A DNA stretch of 35,239 nucleotides from Lewinella sp039816955 (GTDB taxonomy: Bacteria > Bacteroidota > Bacteroidia > Chitinophagales > Saprospiraceae): contig JBCBWU010000060.1 of the NCBI GenBank assembly GCA_039816955.1, positions 1 through 35,239 of the forward strand, given 5' to 3'. The notes below the pieces were generated by a model. The model ran no database searches, had not been told where the DNA came from, and saw only the letters and a program-made list of their open reading frames with translations. Every line of letters begins with the position of its first letter. The first letter of the stretch is position 1. The position numbers were made by a program, and so were the translations under genes. This document shows, one piece after another, positions 7,660 to 16,183 of this stretch.

Positions 7660-8586
7660 ATGGCGTTAACTGCATTATTGCGCCTCGTCCGTTTTCCCAA
7701 TCTCATTATCGTGGGAATAACGCAATGGCTGATTGCGCAATTAGTGTTGGGGCAAGCCTACCAAAAACAAAGTATTACCCCAGTTTTGTCGATGACAGAG
7801 CTGGGGTTTCTCATTCTGGCTACCATCTGTGTAACCGCTCTAGGCTATGTGGTCAACGATATCCTGGATTATCAGATTGATCTAGTTAATCGGCCCGACA
7901 AGGTAATTGTTGGGCGAAAGATATCAGTGACCTTAGCAAAAGCGATCGCTATTGGTCTGGGGGCGATAGGTTTTTTGGCTGCCCTATACTTAGCCATCAG
8001 TAAAGGCGAACTCGAATGGTTGTGGTTATATCCGTTATTCACGGGCTTGCTTTTGCTTTACCCCACTGTTCTTAAACGGCACTATTTATTAGGAAACCTG
8101 TTTGTGGCATTTGCCTGTGCGGGCACTGCCGGCTTGGTGTGGCTGGCCGAACGCAGCGCCTGGAGAGAGCTGGAAGTACTGCTCCAGGGGCAGACACAGC
8201 ATCTGATTGTCCTATTTATGCTCTACGCTTTCGTAGCTACCTGGATTAGAGAGATCGTAAAGGACTTGGAAGACCAAGAGGGGGATCGACTGCAAGGGCG
8301 GCAAAGCATGGCTTTGCGCTGGGGAATCAGACGCGCTAAGCAATTGACTTGGGTACTGACCTTAGTTCTTCTTGTAGCCTTAGGGCATTTATTCAGTACT
8401 AGTCTCTTTGCTGAGCTCAATAACTTTGGTGTGCTGCTGGTACCAACTTTGATGGCGCTATTGCTGTATTTTAGCTGGATACAGTATCATGCCCAAGAAC
8501 AAAAGGACTATCATCGACTAAGTCAGTACTGGAAGTTCTTTATGTTAGGCGGACTCGCGATTTTATTTTGTTATCAATTATCCTAA
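7660..8586 (+). CDS. UbiA-family prenyltransferase
   Basis: This 308-residue integral membrane protein has about eight hydrophobic helices and both Asp-rich motifs of the UbiA superfamily: NDILDYQID (66-74) and KDLEDQEGD (201-209), which bind Mg-pyrophosphate of the prenyl donor. The acceptor cannot be read from sequence. Candidates are the quinone precursor (UbiA/MenA role) or glycerol-1-phosphate-type lipids, the annotation often given to Bacteroidota homologues. It follows yidC by 3 bases, and its stop shares a base with the maf start (TAATG), pointing to translational coupling. Confidence 0.88.
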   Translation: MALTALLRLVRFPNLIIVGITQWLIAQLVLGQAYQKQSITPVLSMTELGFLILATICVTALGYVVNDILDYQIDLVNRPDKVIVGRKISVTLAKAIAIGLGAIGFLAALYLAISKGELEWLWLYPLFTGLLLLYPTVLKRHYLLGNLFVAFACAGTAGLVWLAERSAWRELEVLLQGQTQHLIVLFMLYAFVATWIREIVKDLEDQEGDRLQGRQSMALRWGIRRAKQLTWVLTLVLLVALGHLFSTSLFAELNNFGVLLVPTLMALLLYFSWIQYHAQEQKDYHRLSQYWKFFMLGGLAILFCYQLS

Positions 8587-9173
8587 TGGTGTTACTGGAA
8601 CAAGACTACGAATTGATTTTAGCCTCTAAGTCTCCACGTCGGAGTCAGTTGTTGGGTGAGGCTGGATTACCCTTTCGGGTGCAGACCCAAGATGTAGAGG
8701 AGGATTATCCGGCGGAAATGCCGGTAGCAGAAGTACCAGTGTTTTTGGCGCAGAAAAAAGCGCGGGCAGCCCGGGTTCACCTGCAGCAAAAAAAAGAGAT
8801 CATTCTGGCCGCCGATAGTGTGGTCATCTTAGATGAGACGATCTATGGCAAACCAGTGGACGAAGCGGATGCTCGACGAATTCTTAGAGAATTATCAGGC
8901 CGTGAACATATGGTGATTACCGGGGTCTGCCTGATCAATCACCAGCAAGAAATTGCTTTTGGTGATACCACTAAAGTCAAATTTGCCGAATTAAGCGATC
9001 AGGAAATCGAATACTACATCCGCAATTATCAGCCCTTCGATAAAGCGGGTAGTTACGCCATCCAGGAGTGGATTGGGCTATGCAAGGTGGAGAAAATTGA
9101 AGGAACGTATGCTAATGTAATGGGCTTACCCGTTGAACGAGTATGGAAAGCGCTGGAAAAAATGCTCGGCTAG
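8586..9173 (+). CDS. maf: Maf-family nucleoside triphosphate pyrophosphatase
   Basis: I chose the ATG at 8586 over an in-frame TTG at 8568, because it overlaps the UbiA stop as TAATG and gives the usual 195-residue length. The protein begins with the Maf signature ASKSPRRSQLLG (13-24) and carries AADSVV (75-80) with the catalytic Asp77, then GREHMVITGV, DKAGSYAIQ and YANVMGLPV. Maf proteins hydrolyse non-canonical or excess NTPs (dTTP, UTP or 7-methyl-GTP types) to the monophosphate and act as house-cleaning enzymes; the DKAGSYAIQ motif fits the dTTP/UTP (YhdE-like) group. The membrane protein gene begins 31 bases before its end. Confidence 0.9.
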   Translation: MVLLEQDYELILASKSPRRSQLLGEAGLPFRVQTQDVEEDYPAEMPVAEVPVFLAQKKARAARVHLQQKKEIILAADSVVILDETIYGKPVDEADARRILRELSGREHMVITGVCLINHQQEIAFGDTTKVKFAELSDQEIEYYIRNYQPFDKAGSYAIQEWIGLCKVEKIEGTYANVMGLPVERVWKALEKMLG

Positions 9174-10015
9174 CAATTAGCTGCCTGTGGTGGGGGAGTG
9201 CCTTGCTACTGTTGGCCAGGGGCTGGCAATACATTTACTGGGACAGCCCGCTGCGGGTACTCGTCTGGGATGAAGATGCCTTTTCAGGTGTAGTACAGCG
9301 CTTGGGCTGGTCTTGGACCGATTGGGTGACTTCACAGCGAGTCAGTGGTTGGATCGAAGCTTGGACGATCAGTTTAGGCGTCGTGCTGGTGTTGGGGATA
9401 GTAGGTTTACTGCTCTGGGCTAGAAAGCGTGATTGGTCTAACTTGGCTCGAGCTTTAATCTTGACAGCTACCGCCGTCTTGCTTTTACATGTTGTTTTAG
9501 AAACTAAGGGACACTATTGGCGATTGGGCCACTTCGCTGAACTGAGTTTGCAGTGGACTACCCCCATTCTATTCTTACTGATCACCACTCGATCAATCAA
9601 CTATCAGCTAGTAGATTATGCACTGCGTATCATGATTGCCCTGACTTTTATCGGGCACGGCCTATACGCCTATGGTTATTATCCGGTGCCAGGTCATTTT
9701 CAGCAAATGATGATCAGTGGCTTTGGCGTAGACAATGAAGGCGCGCTTTTGCTGCTGAAAATTGCCGGTATTTTCGACTTCATTGCTGCTGCTCTGATCT
9801 TTCTTCCAGCTCGTGGAGTACGCAACTTTGCGATTTGGTATATCATTATTTGGGGCTTCCTTACTGCTTTAGCTCGTTTGTGGAGCTACAGTGGTTTTAG
9901 CTCCTGGGAATACTTGATTTCTCACTGGTTTCCCGCATTTTTGGTTCGTTCAGAACATTTTTTGGTGCCTTTAGGCCTGTTTTTGTGGTGGAACAGCCGA
10001 AGTACAAGTGAATAA
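9143..10015 (+). CDS. Multi-pass membrane protein, possibly DoxX-like; unknown
   Basis: This 290-residue protein is strongly hydrophobic, with about seven or eight likely transmembrane helices (around 10-28, 75-95, 103-120, 135-148, 155-172, 203-222, 228-245, 268-285) and a Trp-rich first loop. The block GHGLYAYGYYPVPGHF followed by a helix with KIAGIFDF recalls DoxX-like membrane proteins, but I cannot assign it firmly. The ATG at 9143 overlaps the maf gene by 31 bases in another frame. The OmpA gene follows 64 bases later. The position suggests it is carried on the yidC transcript. Confidence 0.7.
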   Translation: MESAGKNARLAISCLWWGSALLLLARGWQYIYWDSPLRVLVWDEDAFSGVVQRLGWSWTDWVTSQRVSGWIEAWTISLGVVLVLGIVGLLLWARKRDWSNLARALILTATAVLLLHVVLETKGHYWRLGHFAELSLQWTTPILFLLITTRSINYQLVDYALRIMIALTFIGHGLYAYGYYPVPGHFQQMMISGFGVDNEGALLLLKIAGIFDFIAAALIFLPARGVRNFAIWYIIIWGFLTALARLWSYSGFSSWEYLISHWFPAFLVRSEHFLVPLGLFLWWNSRSTSE

Positions 10016-10079
10016 CATATCTTTAAATCGAACAGCACTAAAAGAGAAACTATTCACCAAACGTAAAACACCAACGATA

Positions 10080-11888
10080 ATGTTTAGACTATTTTTTAGC
10101 CTGATGTTAGCAAGCCTATTTGCCATCACAACCCTGCAGGCACAATCCGAAGGAGCTCCAGACGCTTTCTCCGTACGTTATGTAGCTACCAATTTCCTCT
10201 GGCCATTAGAGAATGTGGATGATTTTTCCGCAGATGATTTCCGCGGTGGTCTGGAATTTGAGTACATCCGTTACCTCAACGAGACATTCGACGTAAGTTT
10301 CCCATTCCGAATGGTAGGTGGTTGGCACCCATCTAATTCGTTTGGTATAGGCAATCGTGAGTCCGTTGATATGGGATTGAATGCCTTATTAAACGTGAAC
10401 TTCTACAAAGGTAAAGTCTTCCGTCCACGCCTTTTTGCGGGTGTAGGTGGTTTACTATTGGATGTAGATGAGCTATCGCTAGATGTACCACTTGGTTTAG
10501 GCCTGAATTGGTACCTGGGTAGAAATACCAGTCTTTCTACCACTTTTTCCTACCATATTAATGACATGGAATTTCGCGATCACCTCATGGCAGGTATTGG
10601 CTTCCGCTTATCAATGGATGATTACGAAGAGCCAGAACCAGTAATTCTTGACCGTGACGGTGACGGTATCCTTGACACCGAGGATCTTTGTCCCGATACG
10701 CCTGGTATTCCAGCCCTAAATGGTTGTCCTGATCAGGATGGTGACGGAATCACTGACGCTAATGATAAATGTCCTACTGTTGCTGGTATTGCCGCCTTTG
10801 AAGGTTGCCCTGATACCGACGGCGACGGATTGCAAGACAGTGAAGATGAGTGTCCAGAAGAAGCTGGACCAGCAGATAATAATGGTTGCCCAATTAGAGA
10901 CCGCGATGGTGACGGCGTAGTAGACGATGCTGATAACTGCCCAGATGAGGTAGGTACAGTAGCGAACAACGGTTGCCCAGAAAAGTCTTTGGTGGTAACG
11001 GCTCGTGATAAGATCACCAATGAAGTAATGCCTGGCGTTGACGTGGCAATTGTAAATAGCAGTGGTCAGGTAGTTAAATCAGGAACTACTAATAGTTTGG
11101 GTATTGTTGAAATTCCAAACTTGGAGCCGGGTAACTATACGGTAACCGCCAAGGTAGTAGACACAGACCTGGAGGGCGCTACTATTCAGGCCAGCGACTT
11201 CAACTCTTCTGAGCCAGTGCAAAAGACGGTATACTTTGATGATCCTAACTTCATTATTCAGGGTAAAGTACTGTTCTGCAACACGCCAAATCCGCTACCC
11301 GGTGTAACGCTCAACTTGAAGAGCACTACCGAAAACATGCAAAAAGCAACGGTATCGAATGCTGAAGGTGAATACCTGTTCTTCATGGATCAGCGTGGTA
11401 CCTACGAACTTTATGCGACCAAGGAAAGCTTCCTTTCTCAGGTAGTAGAAGTAAATGCCAGTGAATATGACCGTAGTAAATCGGTGTTCGTTAAGATCGA
11501 AGTTTGTGCCGAAGAAGTGGAGTGTGGTGAGGCTATTCGCCTGAACAACATTCTTTACGATACAGGTAGCGCAGCTATCCGTCCAGATGCGGAGGCAGAC
11601 TTGAATAGGGTGGTGCAATTCTTGAGAGATAACAAAGATGCTACGATCGAATTATCATCTCACACCGATAGCCGTGGTGGGGCTGATTCCAATATGCGAC
11701 TCTCTCAGCGTCGTGCCCAGGCTGCCGCTGATTATATTGTGGCTCAAGGTATTACTAGCTCACGCGTAGTTGGAACGGGCTACGGTGAAACGAGGTTAGT
11801 GAATAACTGCGCTGATGGTGTACGTTGTTCTGCCGAGGAGCACCAGGAAAATCGCCGTACTGAGTTTAAGGTGATCTGTCCTGATTAA
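10080..11888 (+). CDS. OmpA-family outer membrane protein with TSP3 repeats and carboxypeptidase-regulatory-like domains
   Basis: The frame extends upstream to a GTG at 10008, but the ATG at 10080 begins directly with a signal peptide (MFRLFFSLMLASLF, cleavage after about LQAQ), so I take that start (602 residues). An N-terminal beta-barrel-like region (about 25-185) precedes four thrombospondin type 3 calcium-binding repeats of the DxDGDGxxDxxDxCP kind (about 191-302). Two beta-sandwich repeats resembling carboxypeptidase regulatory domains follow (about 303-475), then a C-terminal OmpA domain (about 482-602) with the peptidoglycan-binding SSHTDSRG motif and RRTEF near the end. It links outer membrane and cell wall. 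A strong terminator follows. It may use its own promoter as well as the upstream run. Confidence 0.92.
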   Translation: MFRLFFSLMLASLFAITTLQAQSEGAPDAFSVRYVATNFLWPLENVDDFSADDFRGGLEFEYIRYLNETFDVSFPFRMVGGWHPSNSFGIGNRESVDMGLNALLNVNFYKGKVFRPRLFAGVGGLLLDVDELSLDVPLGLGLNWYLGRNTSLSTTFSYHINDMEFRDHLMAGIGFRLSMDDYEEPEPVILDRDGDGILDTEDLCPDTPGIPALNGCPDQDGDGITDANDKCPTVAGIAAFEGCPDTDGDGLQDSEDECPEEAGPADNNGCPIRDRDGDGVVDDADNCPDEVGTVANNGCPEKSLVVTARDKITNEVMPGVDVAIVNSSGQVVKSGTTNSLGIVEIPNLEPGNYTVTAKVVDTDLEGATIQASDFNSSEPVQKTVYFDDPNFIIQGKVLFCNTPNPLPGVTLNLKSTTENMQKATVSNAEGEYLFFMDQRGTYELYATKESFLSQVVEVNASEYDRSKSVFVKIEVCAEEVECGEAIRLNNILYDTGSAAIRPDAEADLNRVVQFLRDNKDATIELSSHTDSRGGADSNMRLSQRRAQAAADYIVAQGITSSRVVGTGYGETRLVNNCADGVRCSAEEHQENRRTEFKVICPD

Positions 11889-11923
11889 TAAGCTGGTGCC
11901 GTAAGGCAACTTAGATTATACTT

Positions 11924-11967
11924 TCATCCCGAATTTTGGCTTAGGCTAGAATTCGGGATGATTTTTT
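11924..11967 (+). terminator. Rho-independent terminator of the ompA-like gene
   Basis: An 11-base perfect stem (CATCCCGAATT at 11925-11935 with AATTCGGGATG at 11950-11960) with a 14-base loop is followed by A then six T residues (11962-11967). It begins 36 bases after the stop codon. Confidence 0.85.
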
Positions 11968-12052
11968 ACGCCATATTCGATACCCGTAACATACAACTTA
12001 CGCATCGGCCTTTGGGGCTAAAATGTTTGTGGCAAAAATGCCCAACGATCGC

Positions 12053-12081
12053 TTGTACACAAAAATCATTTCTTACCTTTC
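12053..12081 (+). promoter_or_regulatory. Weak promoter candidate for the 1151-residue gene
   Basis: TTG at 12053-12055, an 18-base spacer and TACCTTTC at 12074-12081 resemble the Bacteroidota -33/-7 pair with the final G replaced by C. It lies about 125 bases before the ATG, after the ompA terminator, where a promoter is needed. Confidence 0.25.
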
Positions 12082-12207
12082 GACTCCGCTAGAGCATCCC
12101 AATTAGTGGAGTGTCTTGAAGAGAAAACAGGCCCTTTTGATTACCGGTATGCAAGCACCAAAACCGCCTCAAAATTTCCAAAACGCTAACACTACAAACG
12201 TTCTACA

Positions 12208-15200
12208 ATGAGCATGCAGGCCATTCAGGTAGGTAATACGCTTTTACACCATTCTGATCCCGCAGTGAGCGGTGAATTTGTTATGCGCGATGGTGCAGAA
12301 TTCTACAAGATTAGCAATTACGACCAAATGCCACCCTTCTTTATTAGTGTGGTAAGTGACGCTGATCACTGGCTTTACATTTCTAGCAAGGGAGGTCTAT
12401 CAGCCGGTCGAGTAAATCCGGAAAATGCGCTATTCCCTTATTATACGGATGACAAAATTCACGATAGTGGGGAGCTTACGGGCAGTAAAACCCTTATACT
12501 GGTAGAAAAGGAAGGTAAAACCTATCTCTGGGAGCCGTTTTCTGATCGATATGCCGGAGCGTACAGTATCTCCCGCAATTTGTATAAGAATATCAGTGGC
12601 AACCAACTGATATTTGAAGAGGAGAACACAGACCTGGGGCTGATATTTTCCTACGGCTGGTACAATAGCCAGAAGTACGGATTCATCAAGAAATCTACTC
12701 TGACGGCCCAAGGAGCTACAAGGGTACGTGTGCGCGTGTTGGATGGCCTACAAAATCTTCTACCGTACGGCGTAGGTCTGAAAATGCAGACGGAGCGCAG
12801 CACATTACTCGATGCCTATAAAAAGAATGAGTTACTACAGCCTGCAGGTTTGGGCTTATTCCTGTTGAGTTCCATTCCAGTAGATAAAGCCGAACCCAGT
12901 GAATCCTTGCAGGCCACTACCGTCTGGACTACTGGAATTGAAGCTAAGTCCACACTGCTCTGTAGTCGACAACTTGCAGCTTTTCGCCAGGGGAAGGCGC
13001 TTGAATTGGAAACGGATATCCGCGCAGCCAGAGGCGCCTATTTTATTGAAGGTGATCTCAGCTTAGGGAGTGGAGATAGCTACGATTGGTATTTTGCCGC
13101 CGAGGTCAATCAAGGTCCTGCTGAGGTAGTTGCCCTGGAGGAATGGATCAAGGCGGATGAAGATCTGGCGGGTGCATTAGAGGTCGATATTTCCGTTGGT
13201 ACGGAACAACTGAACAAGATTGTAGCCAGTTCAGATGGCCTACAAATGAGTAGCGATCAGCTACTGACTGCCCGTCATTTTGGGAACGTTCTCTTTAATG
13301 TCATGCGTGGGGGAATATTCGACCACAATTATAAGGTCAGCCGCCGCGACTTTACGGAAGTGGTAACGCATTACAACAGCGCTGTAGCGCAACGCCAAGC
13401 TGAATTTTTGAATCAGCTCCCGGAGACCATTCACTACGGTTACTTACTGGAATTGGTCACCAAACTCAACGATCCGCAACTCCATCGCCTGTGCTTGGAG
13501 TATTTGCCCTTGACCTTCAGTCGTCGTCATGGTGATCCTAGCCGGCCGTGGAACCGCTTTTCCATCGAGCTGGAAGAAGCAGATGGTGCTAAGAAACTGT
13601 ATTACGAAGGAAACTGGCGTGATATCTTCCAAAACTGGGAGGCCTTAGGTCTTTCTTATCCGCTTTTCTTAGAAGGTATGATCAGTAAGTTTGTCAGCGC
13701 TTCTACTGCCGATGGCTATAATCCTTACCGCATCACCCGCAATGGGATTGATTGGGAGGTGATTGAGGAAGATGATCCCTGGTCTTACATCGGTTATTGG
13801 GGTGATCACCAGATTATCTATCTGTTGAAATTATTGGAGCTTTGCCATGTTCACCAGCCTGCTGCGCTGGGGATAATGATGACTCAGCGACGGTATGCCT
13901 ACGCAAACGTGCCCTATCGTATTCGTGGATATGAACAACTACTGGCCGATCCGCAAGACACGGTTGACTTCGATCATGACCTGGAAGCAACTATAGCACA
14001 GCGTGTAGCTGAAAAAGGAGCTGATGGTAAACTAATGTTCGACCAGAACAGTGAGGTTTACATGGTTAACCTTACGGAAAAATTGCTGGTAACCTTGCTA
14101 GCTAAACTCTCCAACTTTATTCCCGAGGCGGGTATTTGGCTGAATACCCAGCGCCCGGAGTGGAATGATGCCAATAATGCGCTGGTGGGGAGTGGGGTGT
14201 CGATGGTTACCCTATACTACATCCGCCGCTATGTGAGCTTCTGTCAATCACTGTTTGCGGAGCAAGAGCTAAGTGAACACAAGGTTTCGGAAGAGGTAGC
14301 TGACCTGCTTCAAGCAATTGCCAGCACCTTTAGTAATCATAAGACACAATTAGCAGGTACTATCTCTGATGAGGTACGCAGAAAGATTGTGGACGAGTTG
14401 GGAGTGGCTGGTGAAGCACACCGCAACAAAGTTTACCAAGGTTTTAGTGGCACTATGGTAGATGTGGCTGCTAGCACTTTGGATGCCTTTTTCAGCAACG
14501 TCTTGGATTTTGTTGATCACTCCATTCGAGCCAACAAACGTTCTGATAATCTGTACCACTCGTACAATTTGATGAGTGTCACGGACCAGGGGGGGATTGC
14601 TATCCGTTACCTGTATGAGATGCTGGAGGGTCAGGTAGCGGTATTAAGCGCAGGTCTCCTCAATACCGGCGAAGTGTTAGAACTTCTAACCGCCTTACGC
14701 GCGAGCAAGCTCTACCGCGAGGATCAACACAGTTATGTCTTGTATCCAGATCGTCAATTACCGCGCTTTGAAGTAAAGAATACTTTGCCCAAAGATCAGG
14801 TAGAAGCTTCTCGTTTATTGCAGCAGATGGTAAAGCAGGGAGACGAGCGGCTCGTGGTGAAAGACGTGCGAGGTGATTATCACTTTAACGGAGACTTCAA
14901 TAACCAAAAAGACATTGAGGCTGTACTAGCGGACCTAACGAAAGAAGAATACGGCGATCTACCGCAGCAAGAAGCGGAACACATCCTTGCTATTTTTGAA
15001 TCAGTGTTCGATCACCAGTCATTTACGGGGCGTTCTGGCACCTTTTTCGGTTACGAAGGCCTAGGTTCTATCTATTGGCACATGGTGTCAAAGCTGATTT
15101 TGGCTGTGGCCGAAAATTGCTGGCAAGCTATTGACGCTGGGGAGTCTGCAGAAGATATCCAGAAGTTGATTACACACTATTATGATCTACGCGATGGCTT

Positions 15201-15663
15201 AGGTACCCACAAGAGTCCCGCGGTGTACGGAGCCTTTCCAATGGATCCTTACTCACATACGCCGGGGCACGCTGGTGCGCGTCAACCCGGGATGACTGGC
15301 CAGGTAAAGGAAGATATCCTTAGCCGTTTCTTTGAGTTAGGGGTATTTATGCGTGATGGTCAGCTGGAGTGCCTACCAGGCATGTTACAAGACTCCGAAT
15401 TTCTGGCGGAGGCAACAAGCTTCACTTACTGCGATGTCAATACCGATATGCAAGAAATCGAGGTGCCGGCGAAGTCGTTGGTGTTTACTTACTGCCAGGT
15501 TCCTTTTGTCTATCACCAAACTGATACCGCATTTGTTAAGGTACACTTGGCCAATGGCGATACGAAAGAGCAGAAAGGTAGCCGCCTAAGCAAAGAATGG
15601 AGCACGATGATTATGGAACGTACTAATAGCGTGCTAAGGGTAGAGGTAGGAATTGTAATCTAG
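12208..15663 (+). CDS. Large cytoplasmic GH94-like (alpha/alpha)6-barrel protein; possible glycoside phosphorylase or hydrolase
   Basis: This 1151-residue protein has no signal peptide or membrane helix. Its N-terminus (about 15-110) looks like a beta-sandwich with SSKGGLSAGRVNP and LFPYYTDDKIHDS, recalling the GG-containing N-terminal domain of GH94 phosphorylases. The centre (about 350-700) is helical, with SRRHGDPSRPWN, EGNWRDIFQNWEAL, IGYWGDHQIIYLL (528-540) and RPEWNDANNALVGSG (649-663). In cellobiose phosphorylase the general acid is the Asp of a WND motif in a similar setting; here that would be Asp654. The C-terminal third has SFTGRSGTFFGYEG and SIYWHMVSKL. The link to clan GH-Q is inference from these motifs; substrate and activity are unknown. 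The gene is single, between a terminator and a degenerate region. Confidence 0.55.
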   Translation: MSMQAIQVGNTLLHHSDPAVSGEFVMRDGAEFYKISNYDQMPPFFISVVSDADHWLYISSKGGLSAGRVNPENALFPYYTDDKIHDSGELTGSKTLILVEKEGKTYLWEPFSDRYAGAYSISRNLYKNISGNQLIFEEENTDLGLIFSYGWYNSQKYGFIKKSTLTAQGATRVRVRVLDGLQNLLPYGVGLKMQTERSTLLDAYKKNELLQPAGLGLFLLSSIPVDKAEPSESLQATTVWTTGIEAKSTLLCSRQLAAFRQGKALELETDIRAARGAYFIEGDLSLGSGDSYDWYFAAEVNQGPAEVVALEEWIKADEDLAGALEVDISVGTEQLNKIVASSDGLQMSSDQLLTARHFGNVLFNVMRGGIFDHNYKVSRRDFTEVVTHYNSAVAQRQAEFLNQLPETIHYGYLLELVTKLNDPQLHRLCLEYLPLTFSRRHGDPSRPWNRFSIELEEADGAKKLYYEGNWRDIFQNWEALGLSYPLFLEGMISKFVSASTADGYNPYRITRNGIDWEVIEEDDPWSYIGYWGDHQIIYLLKLLELCHVHQPAALGIMMTQRRYAYANVPYRIRGYEQLLADPQDTVDFDHDLEATIAQRVAEKGADGKLMFDQNSEVYMVNLTEKLLVTLLAKLSNFIPEAGIWLNTQRPEWNDANNALVGSGVSMVTLYYIRRYVSFCQSLFAEQELSEHKVSEEVADLLQAIASTFSNHKTQLAGTISDEVRRKIVDELGVAGEAHRNKVYQGFSGTMVDVAASTLDAFFSNVLDFVDHSIRANKRSDNLYHSYNLMSVTDQGGIAIRYLYEMLEGQVAVLSAGLLNTGEVLELLTALRASKLYREDQHSYVLYPDRQLPRFEVKNTLPKDQVEASRLLQQMVKQGDERLVVKDVRGDYHFNGDFNNQKDIEAVLADLTKEEYGDLPQQEAEHILAIFESVFDHQSFTGRSGTFFGYEGLGSIYWHMVSKLILAVAENCWQAIDAGESAEDIQKLITHYYDLRDGLGTHKSPAVYGAFPMDPYSHTPGHAGARQPGMTGQVKEDILSRFFELGVFMRDGQLECLPGMLQDSEFLAEATSFTYCDVNTDMQEIEVPAKSLVFTYCQVPFVYHQTDTAFVKVHLANGDTKEQKGSRLSKEWSTMIMERTNSVLRVEVGIVI

Positions 15664-15684
15664 TTTAGCGATGTACAGCATCCG

Positions 15685-15930
15685 CTAGAGCAAAGCGCTG
15701 ATCTTTTCCGCTAGCCAATGTCTTTCGGTGAGTGGTTGCTCCGTTTGTACAGCGTGGAGTAGAGCGGTTAGGGCTTCTTTGTCGTAAGGGTTGGTACCTA
15801 TAAATTTTCGTACGTAGCGGACAATCTGCTCGTAGTTGGAGCGGTGATAACCGATTGGTACTTGCGAATGAATTGTCCTACCCAGTTGTACCCCTGATGG
15901 CTGCGAAGCAAAACGTAGGCATAACCGGAG
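15685..15930 (-). pseudogene. 3' remnant of an unidentified gene, no start codon
   Basis: On the minus strand a frame runs from just after a TAA (15931-15933) to TAG at 15685-15687, 81 codons with no ATG, GTG or TTG start near its head. The last 50 residues look like real coding sequence: SNYEQIVRYVRKFIGTNPYD, then KEALTALLHA and ERHWLAEKISALL, with normal codon use. Upstream, a second minus-strand frame (about 15850-15965) also looks protein-like (NSGYAYVLLRSHQGYNWVGQ, FIRKY). This would fit a frameshift inside a truncated gene. I do not recognise the family. It may be the tail of a gene whose 5' part was deleted. Confidence 0.4.
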
Positions 15931-16099
15931 TTATGGCGAGGCCTGTCCGGCTGGCCAGACGGGCTTTATCAACGCAGTGAGGCGGAACTTCGAGGAGCTT
16001 GCGACGATAAGCGTAGCTAAAAAGGGCAAGTCAAAATTCATAATTTCTGCCTTGGAGGACTATAATAGCCAGGAGGTAGAGGTCGCCTATGTCCCTTAG
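15872..16099 (+). other. Stop-free plus-strand frame before a terminator, of doubtful coding status
   Basis: A 75-codon plus-strand frame ends in TAG at 16097-16099, 26 bases before a hairpin terminator. Its only usual start is GTG at 15977, which would give 40 residues (NFEELATISVAKKGKSKF, then IISALEDYNSQEVEVAYVP). It partly overlaps the minus-strand remnant. Composition is plausible for a short protein, but there is no ATG and no clear ribosome site, so it could equally be another degenerate piece. The rest of 15664-16183 holds nothing else I can support. Confidence 0.25.
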
Positions 16100-16124
16100 A
16101 TAGATTAAGGTGACGTGTGAAGCC

Positions 16125-16164
16125 AGCGGGGCAATTGAAACTACTTTTAATTGCCCCGCTTTTC
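16125..16164 (+). terminator. Hairpin terminator
   Basis: AGCGGGGCAATT (16125-16136) pairs perfectly with AATTGCCCCGCT (16149-16160). Further A:T pairs inside leave a CTAC loop, and a short T run (16160-16163) follows on the plus strand. The stem also ends 23 bases past the stop of the minus-strand TlpA-like gene, so it may serve both directions, although the minus side lacks a T tract. Confidence 0.6.
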
Positions 16165-16183
16165 GCTTTGCGTGGTGCTGATT

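Noticed and set aside
10008..10079. GTG start 24 codons upstream for the OmpA-like protein
   Set aside because: It puts a long polar, basic stretch before the signal peptide; the ATG at 10080 begins directly with a standard signal peptide.
10650..10985. Tandem GAC/GGT-rich repeats that look like a DNA repeat array
   Set aside because: They are the coding sequence of the four TSP3 calcium-binding repeats of the OmpA-like protein, not a separate repeat element.
12109..12122. 14-base string TGGAGTGTCTTGAA repeated near 35169
   Set aside because: A match of this length is expected by chance in a window of this size, and the two settings share nothing else.
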